This document shows positions 1-13,700 of a stretch of 64,000 nt of DNA, in pieces. Source of the DNA: Branchinecta lynchi (Eukaryota; Arthropoda; Branchiopoda; Anostraca; Branchinectidae); the NCBI GenBank assembly GCA_023053575.1, contig JAKZAP010000021.1, forward strand, positions 16,926,212-16,990,211, written 5' to 3'. Positions within the stretch are counted from its first letter, which is position 1. Every line of letters starts with the position of its first letter. The position numbers were made by a program, and so were the translations under genes. The notes below the pieces were generated by a model, which worked only from the letters and a program-made list of their open reading frames with translations, was not told where the DNA came from and did no database searches.

Positions 1-1032
1 AATCTGGACCGGATCCGGTGACTTTTGGGGGAGCTACAGGAGGCAACCGGAAATCTTGGGAAATGCTATGAGTGGAGGGGTCGAGATGAAACTTGGTGGG
101 AAGACACCTAGCAAACACTAGATACACCATTGACATGACCGAACCGATTCGGGCACTGTCGGGGGAGTGGAGGGAGGGGGAATCCGGAATCTTGAGGTAT
201 TTATAACTTTTGAACGGGTGACCGGATCTCGATGAAACTTGATATTTGGGACGACCTCAAGTCTCAGACGACCCACTTAAAATTCGGACCGGATCCGGTG
301 ACTTTTGGGGGGAGCTGGAGGGGGCAACCGGAAATCTTGGGAACCGCTATGAGTGGAGGGATCGAGATGAAACTTGGTGTGCAGACACCTAGCAAATACT
401 AGATACATCATTGACATAACCGAGCCAATTCGGGCACTGTGGGGGGAGTGGAAGGAGGGGGAATCCGGAATCTTGAGGTATTTATAACTTTTGAACGGGT
501 GATCGGATCTCGATGCAACTTGATATTTGGAAAGGCCTCATGCCTCAGACGACCCACTTAAAACCCGGACCGGATCCGGTGACTTTTGGGGGAGCTGGAG
601 GGGTCAACCGGAAATCTTGGGAAACGCTATGAGTGGAGGGATCGAGATGAAACTTGGTGGGAAGACACCTAGCAAACACTAGATACATCATTGACATGAC
701 CGAGCCGATTCGGGCACTGTCCGGGGAGTGGAGGGAGGGGGAATCCGGAATCTTGAGGTATTTATAACTTTTGAACGGGTGACCGGATCTCGATGAAACT
801 TGATATTTGGAAAGACCTCATGCCTCAGACGACCCACTTAAAATCCGGACCGGATCCGGTGACTTTTGGGTGGAGCTGGAGGGAGAACCGGAAATATTGG
901 AAAACGCTAAGAGTGCGATGGATCGAGATGAAACTTGGTGGGAAGACACCTAGCAAACACTAGATATATCATTGATATAACCGAGCCGTGCTTACTCGTA
1001 ACAAGTGCCATATGAGCTCGTAGCTCTTGTTT
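1..1032 (+). repeat. 280-bp tandem repeat, 3.5 units, with a 3' hairpin end
   Basis: The motif GGACCGGATCCGGTGACTTT recurs at 6, 286, 567 and 847, giving unit lengths of 280, 281 and 280 bp. Each unit also carries the phrases GAGATGAAACTTGGTG and GAATCCGGAATCTTGAGG. The array stops near 985 and is followed by a terminal segment with CATATGAGCTCGTAGCTC, which contains a GAGCT/AGCTC hairpin. The same terminal segment closes a related but more divergent repeat at 19180-21265, so this is probably the right end of a dispersed element with an internal satellite. The left end is outside the window. It lies in an intron of, or upstream of, the mesothelin-like gene. Confidence 0.85.
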
Positions 1033-1623
1033 AAACTAGTTATTCTGAACGAGGCCAATGGACCTTGTCCTACACTGCATTATTTTATATATATGTTCAT
1101 TTACGCATCGTAGTACCAAAATGGTGATGATGGGGCACAAAATGGAACACAAAAAAGCGAGCACTTCTTATTGATTATGATTTGTACAAAAGACTAAATT
1201 CAAATTTAATTTAAAAATCAAATTTTTTTTTTTTTTTTATATATATATAAAAGAACGCCGAAAAAAGACACAAATACTACTTTTCTGGTTGAAGGAAAAT
1301 TGGGTATAATCTATGAAAAGGAACCAACGACTATTTAAATTTCAACCTCCGTTTTTTCATTGAAATTAAAGGATCATTAAAAGTTAAATTTGCGGTGGTC
1401 CATGTTTTACTCATGCAAAGAGGGGATTATAATCAGCAGAGCATTGACACTATCACATCAGTATCGTAGGGGGACCAAACTTTAATAAGCACATTTTAAC
1501 ATTTCATTATTCTTTGTTCAGTCTCATTAGGTCCAGACTGGAAAAATCATGGAATATTTAAATGGAATCGACTTTCAGTATATAAAGTTTTTTTATATCC
1601 AGTGCTAATTGTGATTTCTGTAG
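1033..1623 (+). other. AT-rich intron end, no gene seen
   Basis: This stretch is AT-rich, with a T-run and an ATATAT tract near 1220-1250. It ends in the acceptor TTTCTGTAG at 1615-1623, directly before the first recognisable exon. I see no coding sequence or repeat copy shared with other parts of the window. Confidence 0.5.
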
Positions 1624-1779
1624 CGTTGGGGAACAGTGTCCGACATCCCGAAGAGTAAGCTCCTTCAACTTGGCTGGATCCTTTCTGCAGTGGATAGTGC
1701 GAACCTCCCTAAACTGCCACTGAATGACTCTGACATCGTCTCATATGTGGCTGACCGACCGTTTTGGACCACCAACCAG
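1624..1779 (+). CDS. Mesothelin-like gene, first exon in window
   Basis: The acceptor TTTCTGTAG precedes 1624 and the donor is CAG|GTAAGC at 1780. The exon has 52 full codons, phase 0 at both ends, beginning RWGTVSDIPKSK and ending DRPFWTTNQ. The content (LGWILSAVDSANLPKLPL) is amphipathic and Leu-rich, as in mesothelin-type repeats. An in-frame GTG lies at 1636, but there is no ATG, and the acceptor shows this is an internal exon, so translation starts upstream of the window. Confidence 0.75.
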
Positions 1780-4700
1780 GTAAGCAAACTGCTGAGCCTC
1801 TTTACCGTAAAGTTCAACTGAATAGTGCTGAGATTCCACCTCTACCCGATGAAAAATTTATCTCAAAATAGTACTATGAAGTAGTACGAAAAAGTTGCAT
1901 GCAGTACTAACGATGCTACTACATGCTTCTACTTCAAGGCTACCGTGTTACTGCATACTATTATATGCTACTATTAGCAAGACTGGATGCTACTATGGCA
2001 AGACAGGACGCTGCTGGATACTACTACATAAGATTGGACCAGTCTGAGGCACATTAAATGGTAGTATTCGTTGCTACTACATAGTATTACATGCAACGTT
2101 TGCGTACTACTACCATACTACTACGCAGGCTACAAATTTTTCATCGGGTAGTTACCCATCACTTATTCACCTAAATAGGCTTGAAGACCCGATGAAAACT
2201 GGTTACTTAGTTGCTCTGCTGTTCATATTTTGGATATTCGTCTGATGAATTTTTTCCTTCGGATCTGAAGCTCTACGTGCTTGTGAGCGTGTTCCATCCT
2301 ACTTACTGTAGTTACTACGCATGACCTCGCGAATGCTGGCTTTTCGCCGTCAAGGCTGGAACGACTTTTTTATTTTCCAGCAGGATCTTCACGCCAGGGG
2401 CGAATCCGACCAATCACGTTACAGAGATGCGTAGTTACTACGCTTACTACGGTCCCGAGCATGGTAAGCAAATAGTAACTATTAGTTACTCTTCTGACAA
2501 GGTTGGAACGGTCAGCGTAGTAACTTTTCGTGAGGATGGAACGGAAATAGTAACTATTAGTAACTATTGTTAGAAGGGTGGAACACGCTCTGTATCTGGG
2601 ATCAGCTAAAAAGAGACACGGTACGGCACGACATAGTGTAGGCGGCACCAGTACTGAAAAAGGCACGAAAACTAAAAGAGAGAGAGAGAGACTTTATTTT
2701 AAAAACGACTTTCACAGCGCGTGGCGCCGAATTAGCGCTTCACGTCAGGTGATTTATACACTTATCAGATAAAAACCGATCGTCAACGAAAGGCTGTCAA
2801 CACAACAAAATAATACACAAATTACTGATTAAGGTTTAGAAACGCAGGTATGAAACTCTTCCTGTATCTCTCGTGGATTGGTGGGAGAGGTTGAAGGGTG
2901 GGGACTTTCTGGGAGTTGGGTCTTTGAGGTCGGGGTCTTAAAGGTTGAAAAGGTGGGGGGAATAAATCTTGGAAACGCGGATTTGTCATGGCTTTACTGC
3001 CAAACCGGGTACACAGGAGGGTTCTTCTCTCCGATAAAGTTGTGAGCTGGAAGTGCTTCAGAAGGAAGTGATATGGGAGTTTACCTTGACCATGAATAAT
3101 TCTTAAAGGACACCTGAATGAAGAGTACCAAGTATCATCCCTATCTGTATGACGTCCGTTAACACTGCCTGCAGAAAACCCAATCCAAATACGAAATACC
3201 GTTTCCAAGCTATGATTTTTGTTCCATTTTGCATCTGTCCTTATTTCAGTACCGAGCAATTTTAGAAATGAACAAATGTCTCCAATCAACCCTTCTTCTG
3301 GAATATTTTTTAACTCGATAAGCCCAAACGTATATCTAGAAGAAATTTCAACACGATCCGGCAAGCGCTGTACAAGATTTGAATGAATTGCGCTTTTTGC
3401 CTTGGAGTCTGCATGTGCAAACCTCCGGAAACAATCATCCCTATTTTGAAAACGTCACGCTCAGGAGAAGAATGCTCTCCGTGTCCATGTCTGTAAATGC
3501 ATTCTCCATGGTGTGTTCAAGTATGGTTTCATTGTTCAGGTGTCCTTTAATGCTCGCTTCTGGACTGACTCTATTGAATTAGATTGAGAAACAGTTAGAC
3601 CAAAATACCAAACCGGACAACAATATTCAAGAATAGGGCGGATAAAACTTGTATAAATTCTTAAAAGCTGGACCTAAAAGGACCCTTTAAGGCTTCAGAA
3701 TGAGGGGCAGGAACAATGTCCTAACGTGCCTTCTTTTAGGCTCTGGAGTTAATAACTCTCACTTACTTGTCTACTTCTACTACTTGCTGATCACTTTTTT
3801 ATATACTCGTGCCTCCGGCGCCATGCCGTTCCTCTTTTTAGTCGATCCCCTTGTATCTCTATGCTTGAAATATTTAGCAACTACAACTTTAAACGATTGT
3901 CGAAAAATAAATCTGTTCTCGGTCACATGCATCAGCAGACTTTACTTCAAAAGTGATCTTAAATTCTGAAGTAAACATTTGCCGAGCCTCGCTTCGTTAG
4001 CCATTGAAAATGCACGCTTTTGTTGACATTCAAATTCTACGCGTCTGGATGGAATTTTTCTTGTCGGTCCTGCAGTGCACATTCTGAACGTCACTACTAG
4101 AGCCTGAGATCCAAATAACTCAGTGTATCAAATCCAAGATATGAATAAGTTGGCTTTTCAGTTAAACTTTCAATGCGCGTATTAGTCCGAGTCGGCAGGA
4201 AGCGCCGCGATTTTTCGTAAAAATAGTCGATTTTTTCTTGGAAACAGTCAATTTTTTTTTTAAAACAGTCGGTTTCAATAATTTTAAAATACTATAAGTT
4301 GAAGAGTAAATAGTGCGAGGGGTCCTTTAAAGTTATTTTCTGACTGGAAGTATATTTCAAGTTTAACCTGCCTCGCACTATTTACTCTTCAACTCACAGT
4401 AGTTAAATATTTGAATACTTTAAAATTAGGTTGTGCTTTCAACAAATAACCCACGGTTTTGGCTGTTTTAAGCCTTTCTGAGACCCGTTGACTTATAGCA
4501 AAAACAGGGAAAAAATTCACATAACCGGTTTTTTTAATGGAAAAATTTCTCGCAGACAACCGTAGACAGCGTGATACACATCAAAGGTAGCAAAACACGG
4601 CGTGTGAGAAAATTAGCGTGGTTTTGTTAGAGGCAGGGGTTAGAACGTACCGTACGAAATTGGGATCTCCGGGTTTAGAAATATATGGAGTGATTACGGA

Positions 4701-7700
4701 AGGAGACTGCGTTAGTATTATAGGTAAGGCAAGTCCTTTAAGGAAGCAAACCAGGTTTTAAGTTTCTTTTCTTTTTTATTCATAAAAATATTATATATTT
4801 CATTTCTTTTACAGAAAAAATCTCTTGCTGAGGAAATCAGCACCAGATGGAAGCAGTTGTCTGCAATGTCGACATCTGATCTTCTCACTGTATCTCCTCT
4901 TCTATGCTCCCTTCAGACAAGCTTAGCAAATTTGCCGGTAGATGCCTTTTTAGAAGCCATCGTGGAAATTGGATCAAAGACTGAAGACTGTTCGAGTGAT
5001 CAGATTCGACAGGTGGCAACTCTGACAATGGGAGGGGAGGTTTTAGGTGATCCAGCGTTCTGGAGGCGATCTACGGTAAGGAATTTTTTGTTTTATTTTT
5101 TTGTCATTTTATTAAACCAACTTCTTAAAGTTTAACTGAAAGCCAACTTATTTTTGTGTCATAATTTAATACACTGAATTATTAGGATTCTGCTAAGGGA
5201 TTTTTTTTATTTTCCACTATCTGCGGTCGTCCCCAAACAACATAAATTCTACTATTACGCGGGAAATTTTAATCTCAACACAAACGTAGCTTTTCAGTGG
5301 GCAGTGGTGAGCTTGGTGAAGCTGCTTAAGGCGTATTCTCGCCGTTCCCCGAGGACTCCACTTGAGGAGTCCCCGCATTTTTGTTTGTCCCGGGGACTCA
5401 CTCCCCGTATTCTCGTGAGTCCCCGTGGACGGCGAATGCTCCGATTATCACCAGCATCATCAAAAAGGACTCCCTATCAGATTCAGGCGGAATCAATTTT
5501 TGGTGGTGTTGGTGCAGTTTAAAATTAATTAAAAACAATGAGAATAAACAAAACCAAAAATAAAGTGGATCCAGACTACTTTCGTCAACTGCAAATTTAT
5601 TTTTAGAAGAAATTTCATTTTGGAGGCATTCCCCGTGTTCTACTGTTCTCGTTGTTTTCCGGACGCGGAATCCGCGCGGAGTGAATCCCTCTATTCTCGC
5701 CCTTCTCTTCGATTCCCAGAGTAGTCCTCAGGGAACGGCGAGAATATGCCTTTAATGCCTGAACAAAAAAAAATCATATGTCTTTCTCGTAAGGCATACA
5801 ACACAGGTACAAGCACATAGAGGTACCACCAATCACACGGAAATTCCACTATTCGAAAATCGGCTATTCGTGAATAGCCAAAGAACGAAGTAACGCATTT
5901 TCAGCGGTTCGTCAAGCCAATTTAAGTGAATAAGTCATGGGTAACTAGATTGTCCTATCCCAGCCCTTTTCAATTAAACTTTAATGTGGGAGCTGGAAAT
6001 TTACCCTTTTTCATTATTTTATTCTGCTAAGCGTGTGTCAGCTGAGATTTTTTCAAGTAATATTTCGGCCATTCCTGGCAAGGGTCACCGATGAAAAATT
6101 CATCTCAAAATAGTACTATGAAGTAGTACGAAAAAGTTGCATGTAGTACGAACGTTGCTACTACATGCTTCTACTTCAAGGCTACCGTGTTGCTGCATAC
6201 TACTATATGCCACTATTAGCAAGTCTGGATGCTACTATGGCAAGACAGGATGCTACTGGATACTACTACATAAGATTGGACCAGTCTGAGGCACATTAAA
6301 TTATAGTTTTCTTTGCTATGACATATCACTAGATGCAACTTTTGTGTACAACTATCATACACCTACGCAGGCTACAAATTGTTCATCAATCAATCAATCA
6401 ATCACGTTTAATCCGAATAGCTAAAAATTAGAAAAGAAATACAAATTTACAAAATACACAGACACACAAGAAACAAATTAACTAATACACTTACAAGAAA
6501 TTACCAGAAATTAAGATATTCTATGGACGCAATGAAACTTTGCAGGCGTATTAGTGACGTAAGGACCCGAATAGCTAGATGCAACTTTTGTGTACAACTA
6601 TCATACACCTACGCAGGCTACAAATTGTTCATCAATCAATCAATCAATCACGTTTAATCCGAATAGCTAAAAACTAGAAAAGAAATACAAATTTAAGAAA
6701 TACACAGACACACCTGAAACAAATTAACTAATACACTTACAAGAAATTACCAGAAATTAAGATATTCTAAGGACGCAATGAAACTTTGCAGGCGTATTAG
6801 TGACGTAAGGACCCGAATAGCTAGATGCAACTTTTGTGTACAACTATCATACACCTACGCAGGCTACAAATTGTTCATCAATCAATCAATCAATCACGTT
6901 TAATCCGAATAGCTAAAAACTAGAAAAGAAATACAAATTTACAAAATACACAGACACACAAGAAACAAATTAACTAATACACTTACAAGAAATTACCAGA
7001 AATTAAGATATTCTAAGGACGCTATGAAACTTTGCAGGCGTATAAGTGACGTAAGGACCCGAATAGCTAGATGCAACTCTTGTGTACAACTGATGATGAT
7101 GATGATGATGATGATTTATTGATCCACCAAAATTGATGATAATAAGATAAATAACTATATAAATACACAAATCAAACAAACTATCATACAAGTACGCAGG
7201 CTACAAGTTTTTCATCGGGTCCTGCTCAGTCAGTAGCTAGAGGAATTAGCCTAAAATTGCGTTTTATAAATTAAAAGACAAAAATGCTCCTCAGCCGCTA
7301 TTTGAACATAGGAAAAGGTGACGTCTATGTATTATTACTAAATTTGCGCTTACCTGTGTAGCGCCATCTAGTAGAATAAAATCGTGTTTTTACAGTCATA
7401 AGTGGGACCTCCACTGGTAATCGTATATCCGTCGTAATCGTGCTCGCCCGGACCTGGCGGGCTCTCATTGGCTGAAGACCGCCAAAATGGCCACTACTGG
7501 GCCCGTACACAGAATTTTCATACAACAGAGTTAATAATAGTCACCTCCTATTTAGATTTCCCCTCACGTGGTCTCCCACTATCTTAGAACTTTGTAATTA
7601 GGCGACGTCAATATACGCAGTCAGCTTGGGCTGAAAGAATATAGCCTAGAATCGATCTTATTTAACCACTCGTTCCATTTGCATTTACACTTATCAGTTT

Positions 7701-10700
7701 TGCACTGTCGAATATGGTTTTCAATACAATTCAGTTCATTTTAACTTAAACATTCTTTAACAACAAAGAAACCGCTCCCGAGAAGGGCACAACCGTGTCC
7801 TATGCAGGAGTGCACAACTTTTAATCACCTATTACAAATGATTAAACACATTTCTCGTCTTAGCCTTCTCCCCCCCCCCCCCCCTACCCAACCCAACCCT
7901 CATTCACTAATAGTAATAATGAAATATTCACCTTAACTAAAATTCCAGATAAATATTCCACATTTATCTAACTATCCAAAAAATAATTTTTCAGTCTATT
8001 TTTAAACAAAAACTGGTTCTCGAACTCCTGATTCTCTCCGGAAGATGATACCTTAACACCCGAGTTCCTCGCACAAAACCCTCCTCTTGACGACTTTCCA
8101 ATATCATTCGCAGTCTCCTTAGCTGGGAGATTATAGCCTAGATTCATTTTTATCTAACCTCTCGTTCCCATAGCATCGCCAATCTGTCAAACTGCCTGTA
8201 GTAGTATCAATCAATCAATCAAGTTTAATCCGAATAGCTAAAAGCTAGAAAAGGAATACAAATTTACAAAATACACAGACACACAAGAAATAAATTAACT
8301 AATACACTTACAAGAAATTACCAGAAATAAATGATGGAATGAAACTACGTAAAAATTGGGTAGAAGAATTAGCGGGATATGGGGAAAACTTATTGCCAGT
8401 ATTCCTCTCGGACCGACGCACGGAAGACGGGAGGGGAGGGGAGAATAGATGGGTTACCTGGACAACACATTATCTTAGCTCCAAATTTGTTTGAAAGAGT
8501 ATTTCTACGTACAGATAATTCCTATATCCCTAACCGGTTACACTTCGTCCAATCACGACCCGACTTTTTGTCGTTCTATGGGCAGAAGGTCGACTGAAGG
8601 TCACAAAGATGTGAAGTCGCGAAGAGGAAACAGAAAAAAAAAAACGCAGATGCGCTTTGCGCCGACGCTTGAAACTTCGAACGAGGTTCCTATGTCTTCC
8701 AACATAAGACGTAGTCTCGCCATTCATCGAGGACTCCTCGGGGAATCGAATGGAACGGCGGGAATAGAGGGAGTCACTCCACGCGGACTCCGCGTACGGA
8801 AAACAACGATAACACCGGGAATGCTTCCAAATGGATTTTGTTCGAACAGAAAAATATGCAGTTGACGAAATTAGTCTGGATCCACTTTATTTTCTATTTT
8901 GTTTCTTGTGATTATTTTTAATTAATTTTAAATTGCACCAACACCAGCAGAAATTGATGATTCCCCTCCGAATCTGAAAGCGAGCTTTTTGATGATGGTG
9001 GTGATAATTGAAGCATTTCGCGTCCATGGGGTCTCGCGAGAATATGGCGAGTAAGCCACCGGAACAAACAAAAACGCGGGGACTCCTCAAGTGGAGTCTT
9101 CGGGGAAAGGCGAAAATTTGCCTATAGAGAATTGAATCTGATAACTTAAGAGCTGGACTAAATTTTTGAAATTCGGGTTCGTGATTGCCACATTTTAGTT
9201 AGAAAGCCGTTTTGTTTATTTGTGTTGTGTAATTATCAGTTTGAACAACCTCACGTCTATGACAACAAACGTTGAACCAGTCATCTCCGGCCAAGTGGCA
9301 TATTGCGATCGCAATTTTTGTCCGTCCGTCGGTCTGTCGCCCCTGTTTTGCTAGTTCGGGCTCTTCCACATAAGCTAGGACGATGAAACTTGGCAGGAAT
9401 ATTAGGGACCCGGAAAGACTAACTTGGAAACAGTCACTTCCCCGATCGGACCATCTGGGGGGGGGGGGATTTAGAATCCGAAAAATTGAGGTATGTATAC
9501 TGACCCATCTCAACAAAAGCCTTCCTGTTACTGAAGATCAGAAAAAAGTGCCATTTCAGAGAAAAATTGGGTGTTGCAACCTTGCTGTAATAGTGCTACG
9601 TTTCTTGCTACGTCCCTAATAGTGCTACTCTAGAGAAAAATGATGCCAGAAGTGGCAGTTTCGTGATATCCTTGTCAACCCTGCCGAGGACATGGTATTC
9701 CACTTTTCTTCGTCTTATCGTCCGTTCTTCTAGTGACTTACCCACAACGCGACTAACGGAAAGGCCTGGGGTAGGAATGTCATCATGATGACCTTCATGC
9801 TTACCGGGTTGGATAATAAAGTTGGGTGTTTTTTTTATGTAGTTTCGCTTAACACCGTTTTTTTTTTGTAAAAAAGTTTTGCTTCATACCGTTTTATTTG
9901 TCCATTCCATTTGCTGTAGTTTCGAACCTGAAACCACATAGCTCAAACTACAAACTACCTCGCAAATGTAGTTTGACTAGTAGTTTGAGTTTCGGAAACA
10001 AGAACTCAATAAAATACAAGTAAGACAAAACAAGAGCCAAACTACAAACTTTAACAATACAGAAGTGAATCGAAAAAACGCAACTTAAGTATGAGGGTGG
10101 ATGGGTTACCGTTCGGTGCAAGAAGAAAGTATATGGGAAAAAAAGGAAAGATAAGGTCCTTAATTAGCTTGGCTTGGCAGGGTAAAGACGCGCGGCGTTA
10201 GCCCTCTGCGCGCCACCAAACTTAACGGATTTGTAAATATTTTGGCAGATAACCACATAAAAGACGACGAGTGATTCTGAAAGCACATGTAAGACAACAG
10301 TCCTGTTAGGGACACAAAATCACAAAGGGCAGAGATAATCTGCCGTTCTACTTCTTCTTTAAACCGTCCAAAGCCCAAAATATTCCTGGTATTAACCTGG
10401 TCCTTACTACCTCTGCCCTACGTGTGGGGAAATGCATGAGGACGAATGCCACCTTTTGTGCAATTTTAGAGAGTTACAGGGACCAAGGGAGGAGATTTTT
10501 GTGGTGGAGAACGGATGAGAAGGATTATTAAAATGAAGGGAAGCAAAGATTTTTAAGATACAAGAAATGTTGGGAAGTTCTCAAGTTAGCTTTTAAACTC
10601 TAGAAAGATTTCTTTTGATGGAGAAATTCTGTTTATATGAACTGTTGAGAGTACGGTAAAACTGTTAAGAGTGTGTTAATGTGTATGTACGTATGTAAGA

Positions 10701-13700
10701 TTGCACTGTCTTTGTTTTATGGTGGCCTGATGGCTCTAATGTGTAAATGTATCTTTCATTTATTACGCAACTAATTGAATGTTCGTATAATGGAAAGTCT
10801 GTAATTTGTTTTTTTCATCTTCTTCATCTGTTACAGGTCCGAAGTTTGGGAACAATTCTGGTTGGTCTAAATTCAACCGAATTCCAGCGTATTCCAATGG
10901 TTGCTCTAGCCGGAATATCTCCTTCTACTGTTCCCCTACTAGGTAAGACGTGCAACCCTCTAACGTTAGGACGCAAGCACGCGATTGAGCGTGTTCCACC
11001 CTTCTAACAATTGTAACTGTTAGTTACTAATTCCGTTCCAATCTCGTAAAAAGTTAGTACACTGACCATTCCAACCTTCTGCAAATAGTAACTATTTGCT
11101 TACCATGCTCGGGAGCGTAGTAAGCGTGGTAACTACGAATCCCTGTTACGTGATTGGCCAGATTAGCCCGTGTCATGATATTTCGTCGAAAATAGAAAAA
11201 TGTGTTCCAGCCTTGACGCCAAGAAGCCAAAATTCGTGACGTCATGCGTAGTAACTACGGTAAGTAAGGTTGAACGCGCTCATTGAGAATGTATTGTTGC
11301 CCAGGCACCTCTTCGGAGAACAGGGGCCCGCCCTCTACGCTTATTGGCCGTGCGCAAGTTGTTTGCGGACGGTGGGGTACCAAGTCTCGACCTTTGGCGA
11401 TTTGGACGCCGAAAACGACAAGTAAACAAATGCCAGATTATTCGGCGATACGAGGACGGCGATACCAGAACTCCCTTAAAGCAAAACTCTTACTGAAAAT
11501 GATCTTTGCCTATAAAAAGGATCAGAAATTTTTTTTTTTTTTAAATACCATTACTTTCCACAGTTTCCACCTAAAATTAGCGATTTTCTTGTTAGCGCTT
11601 GTCGACACTAACCAGCCTTCCTGCTCTCCTACGCGGCGGGTGGGAGCAAAACATTTGAAACTGAACGCGCCGTAGTTAAAAAGTTGAAAAACTTAGTCAA
11701 TGAAAGTTGTAAAAAACAGAAGATTCTCTTATCCTTATGTTCGAAAGATTTGTTAGCGGACATTAAAGACTCCGGCAAACTTTGCTTTGTGTGGTTATTT
11801 AAAAATGAAGAAATCAGATTTCGTACTTTTTGTGGCTACTCCTCCATCCCTCAGTGACGTTAATATTAATCTATTTTTACCCATTTTTAACTATTCACGT
11901 CACCTACCTTTTGAAATTAAACCCATATTTTATTTACTATTCTTCCCCCCTAATATCAGAAAATTAATTCTCAGAAGCTTATAATTCCACAAGGGAACTA
12001 GGTATACTGTAAAAGGAAGAATAAGCACGAAATTTCAGCTAGGAAAAACACGGTGGTATTATAGTTAGCTTACTTGTCGCCAACTTAAGTAGTGCTAAGA
12101 ATTTCCGCTTGAACTGGATTTTTTTAAATGTGCCACATCCAGAGCGAATTGACCTTGGGTCTTCTGTAACGATTACTAAAGTGTAGCCGAATAGGGCTGA
12201 GAATACCCGATAAAAATGCGTAACCTCGTTTATCCGCTATCCATAGATAATCGAATTCATCGACCGGATTATTTTTTCGGATTTGTGGTACCTCTATGTG
12301 CTTGTCCCTCTATGCTTGAAATACTCAAAGCTTGGTCACACTGGGCTCAGAAAGCCGCCTATCCCACAAACAACTGAAAATCCCTAGGGGACGTGATATT
12401 TGATGGCTCTGTGGCAGCTTGGGGGTAATGAGCAGACTGCAATTAGGGTTCCTGTAACATAATTATACACGTTGTTTTGCATCTCACTCATCTCCTGAAT
12501 TTAAAACGACAACATTCATAATTAGTTGTATTCTTTTTTCTGCTTTTGCAAACCAAAAAGCCAGGAAATGAGCCCCGTGTGACCAAGCTTTCAGCCAGGG
12601 GTTTCCCGATGGGGGGTATCGGGGGGGGGGGGGGGGCTACCCCCCCCCCCCCCCCCAGGTCTTGGGAAAAAAATTCCGGTAGTCAGAATTTGTCGAATTC
12701 AACTGAACTTGATGATTTTTATGGAGTCTACCGGATTATTGCTCAGGGCATCTACCGAAATCTTGCTCAAGGAATCTACCGGAACTTGTCTCAGGGAATT
12801 TACTGGAGGATGTGGATCAGCGGATCTACTGGACTTCGCCCCCCGGAATCTATCGGGATTTTGCTTAGGGAATCTACCGGAATTTTGCTCAGAGAATCTA
12901 CCGGAATTTTGCTCAGGGAATCTGCCGGAATTTTTCTTTGGGAATCTACCGGAATTTTGCTCTGGGTATCTACCGGAATTTATCAGGGCATTCACCGAAA
13001 TCTTGCTCATGGAATCTACCGGAATCTATCTCAGGGAGTTTACTGGTGGATGGATTAGGGGATCTACCGGACTTCGCCCCACGGATTCTACTAGAATATT
13101 GGAATCTACCGGGATTTTGCTCAGGGAATCTATCGGAATGTGCTTAAAGAATCTACCGGAATTTTGCTCAGGGAATCTACCCGAATTTTGCTCAGGGAAT
13201 CTACCCGAATTTTGCTCAGGGAATCTACTGGAATTTTCCTCAGGGCATCTACCGAAATCTTGCTCTAGGAAACTACCGGAACTTGTCTCAGGGAATTTAC
13301 TGGAGGATGGATCAGGGGATCTACCGGAATTAGCTTAAAGAATGTGTCGGAATTTGGCTCAGAGAATCTACCGGAATTTTGCTCAGGGAATCTATTGGAA
13401 TTTTGCGCAGGGCATCTACCGAAATCTTGCTTAAGGAAACTACCGGAACTTGTCACAGGGAATTTACTGGAGGATGGATCAGGGGATCTATCGGAATTTG
13501 CTTAAAGAATGTGTCGGAATTTGGCTCAGAGAATCTACCGGAATTTGGCTCAGGGAATCTACTGGAATTTTGCGCAGGGCATCTACCGAAATCTTGCTTA
13601 AGGAAACTACCGGAACTTGTCACAGGGAATTTACTGGAGGATGGATCAGGGGATCTACCAGACTTCGCCCCACGGAATCTGCAAGAATTTTGGAATCTTC

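Noticed and set aside
6329..7090. CRISPR-like regularly spaced repeat
   Set aside because: The 246-bp unit is a tandem satellite of transposon pieces without distinct spacers, in eukaryotic DNA.
8379..8865. Overlapping plus-strand frames near 8.4-8.9 kb
   Set aside because: They run from the (GATT)n element into the GGCGTATTC element, so the frames are chance joins of two repeats.
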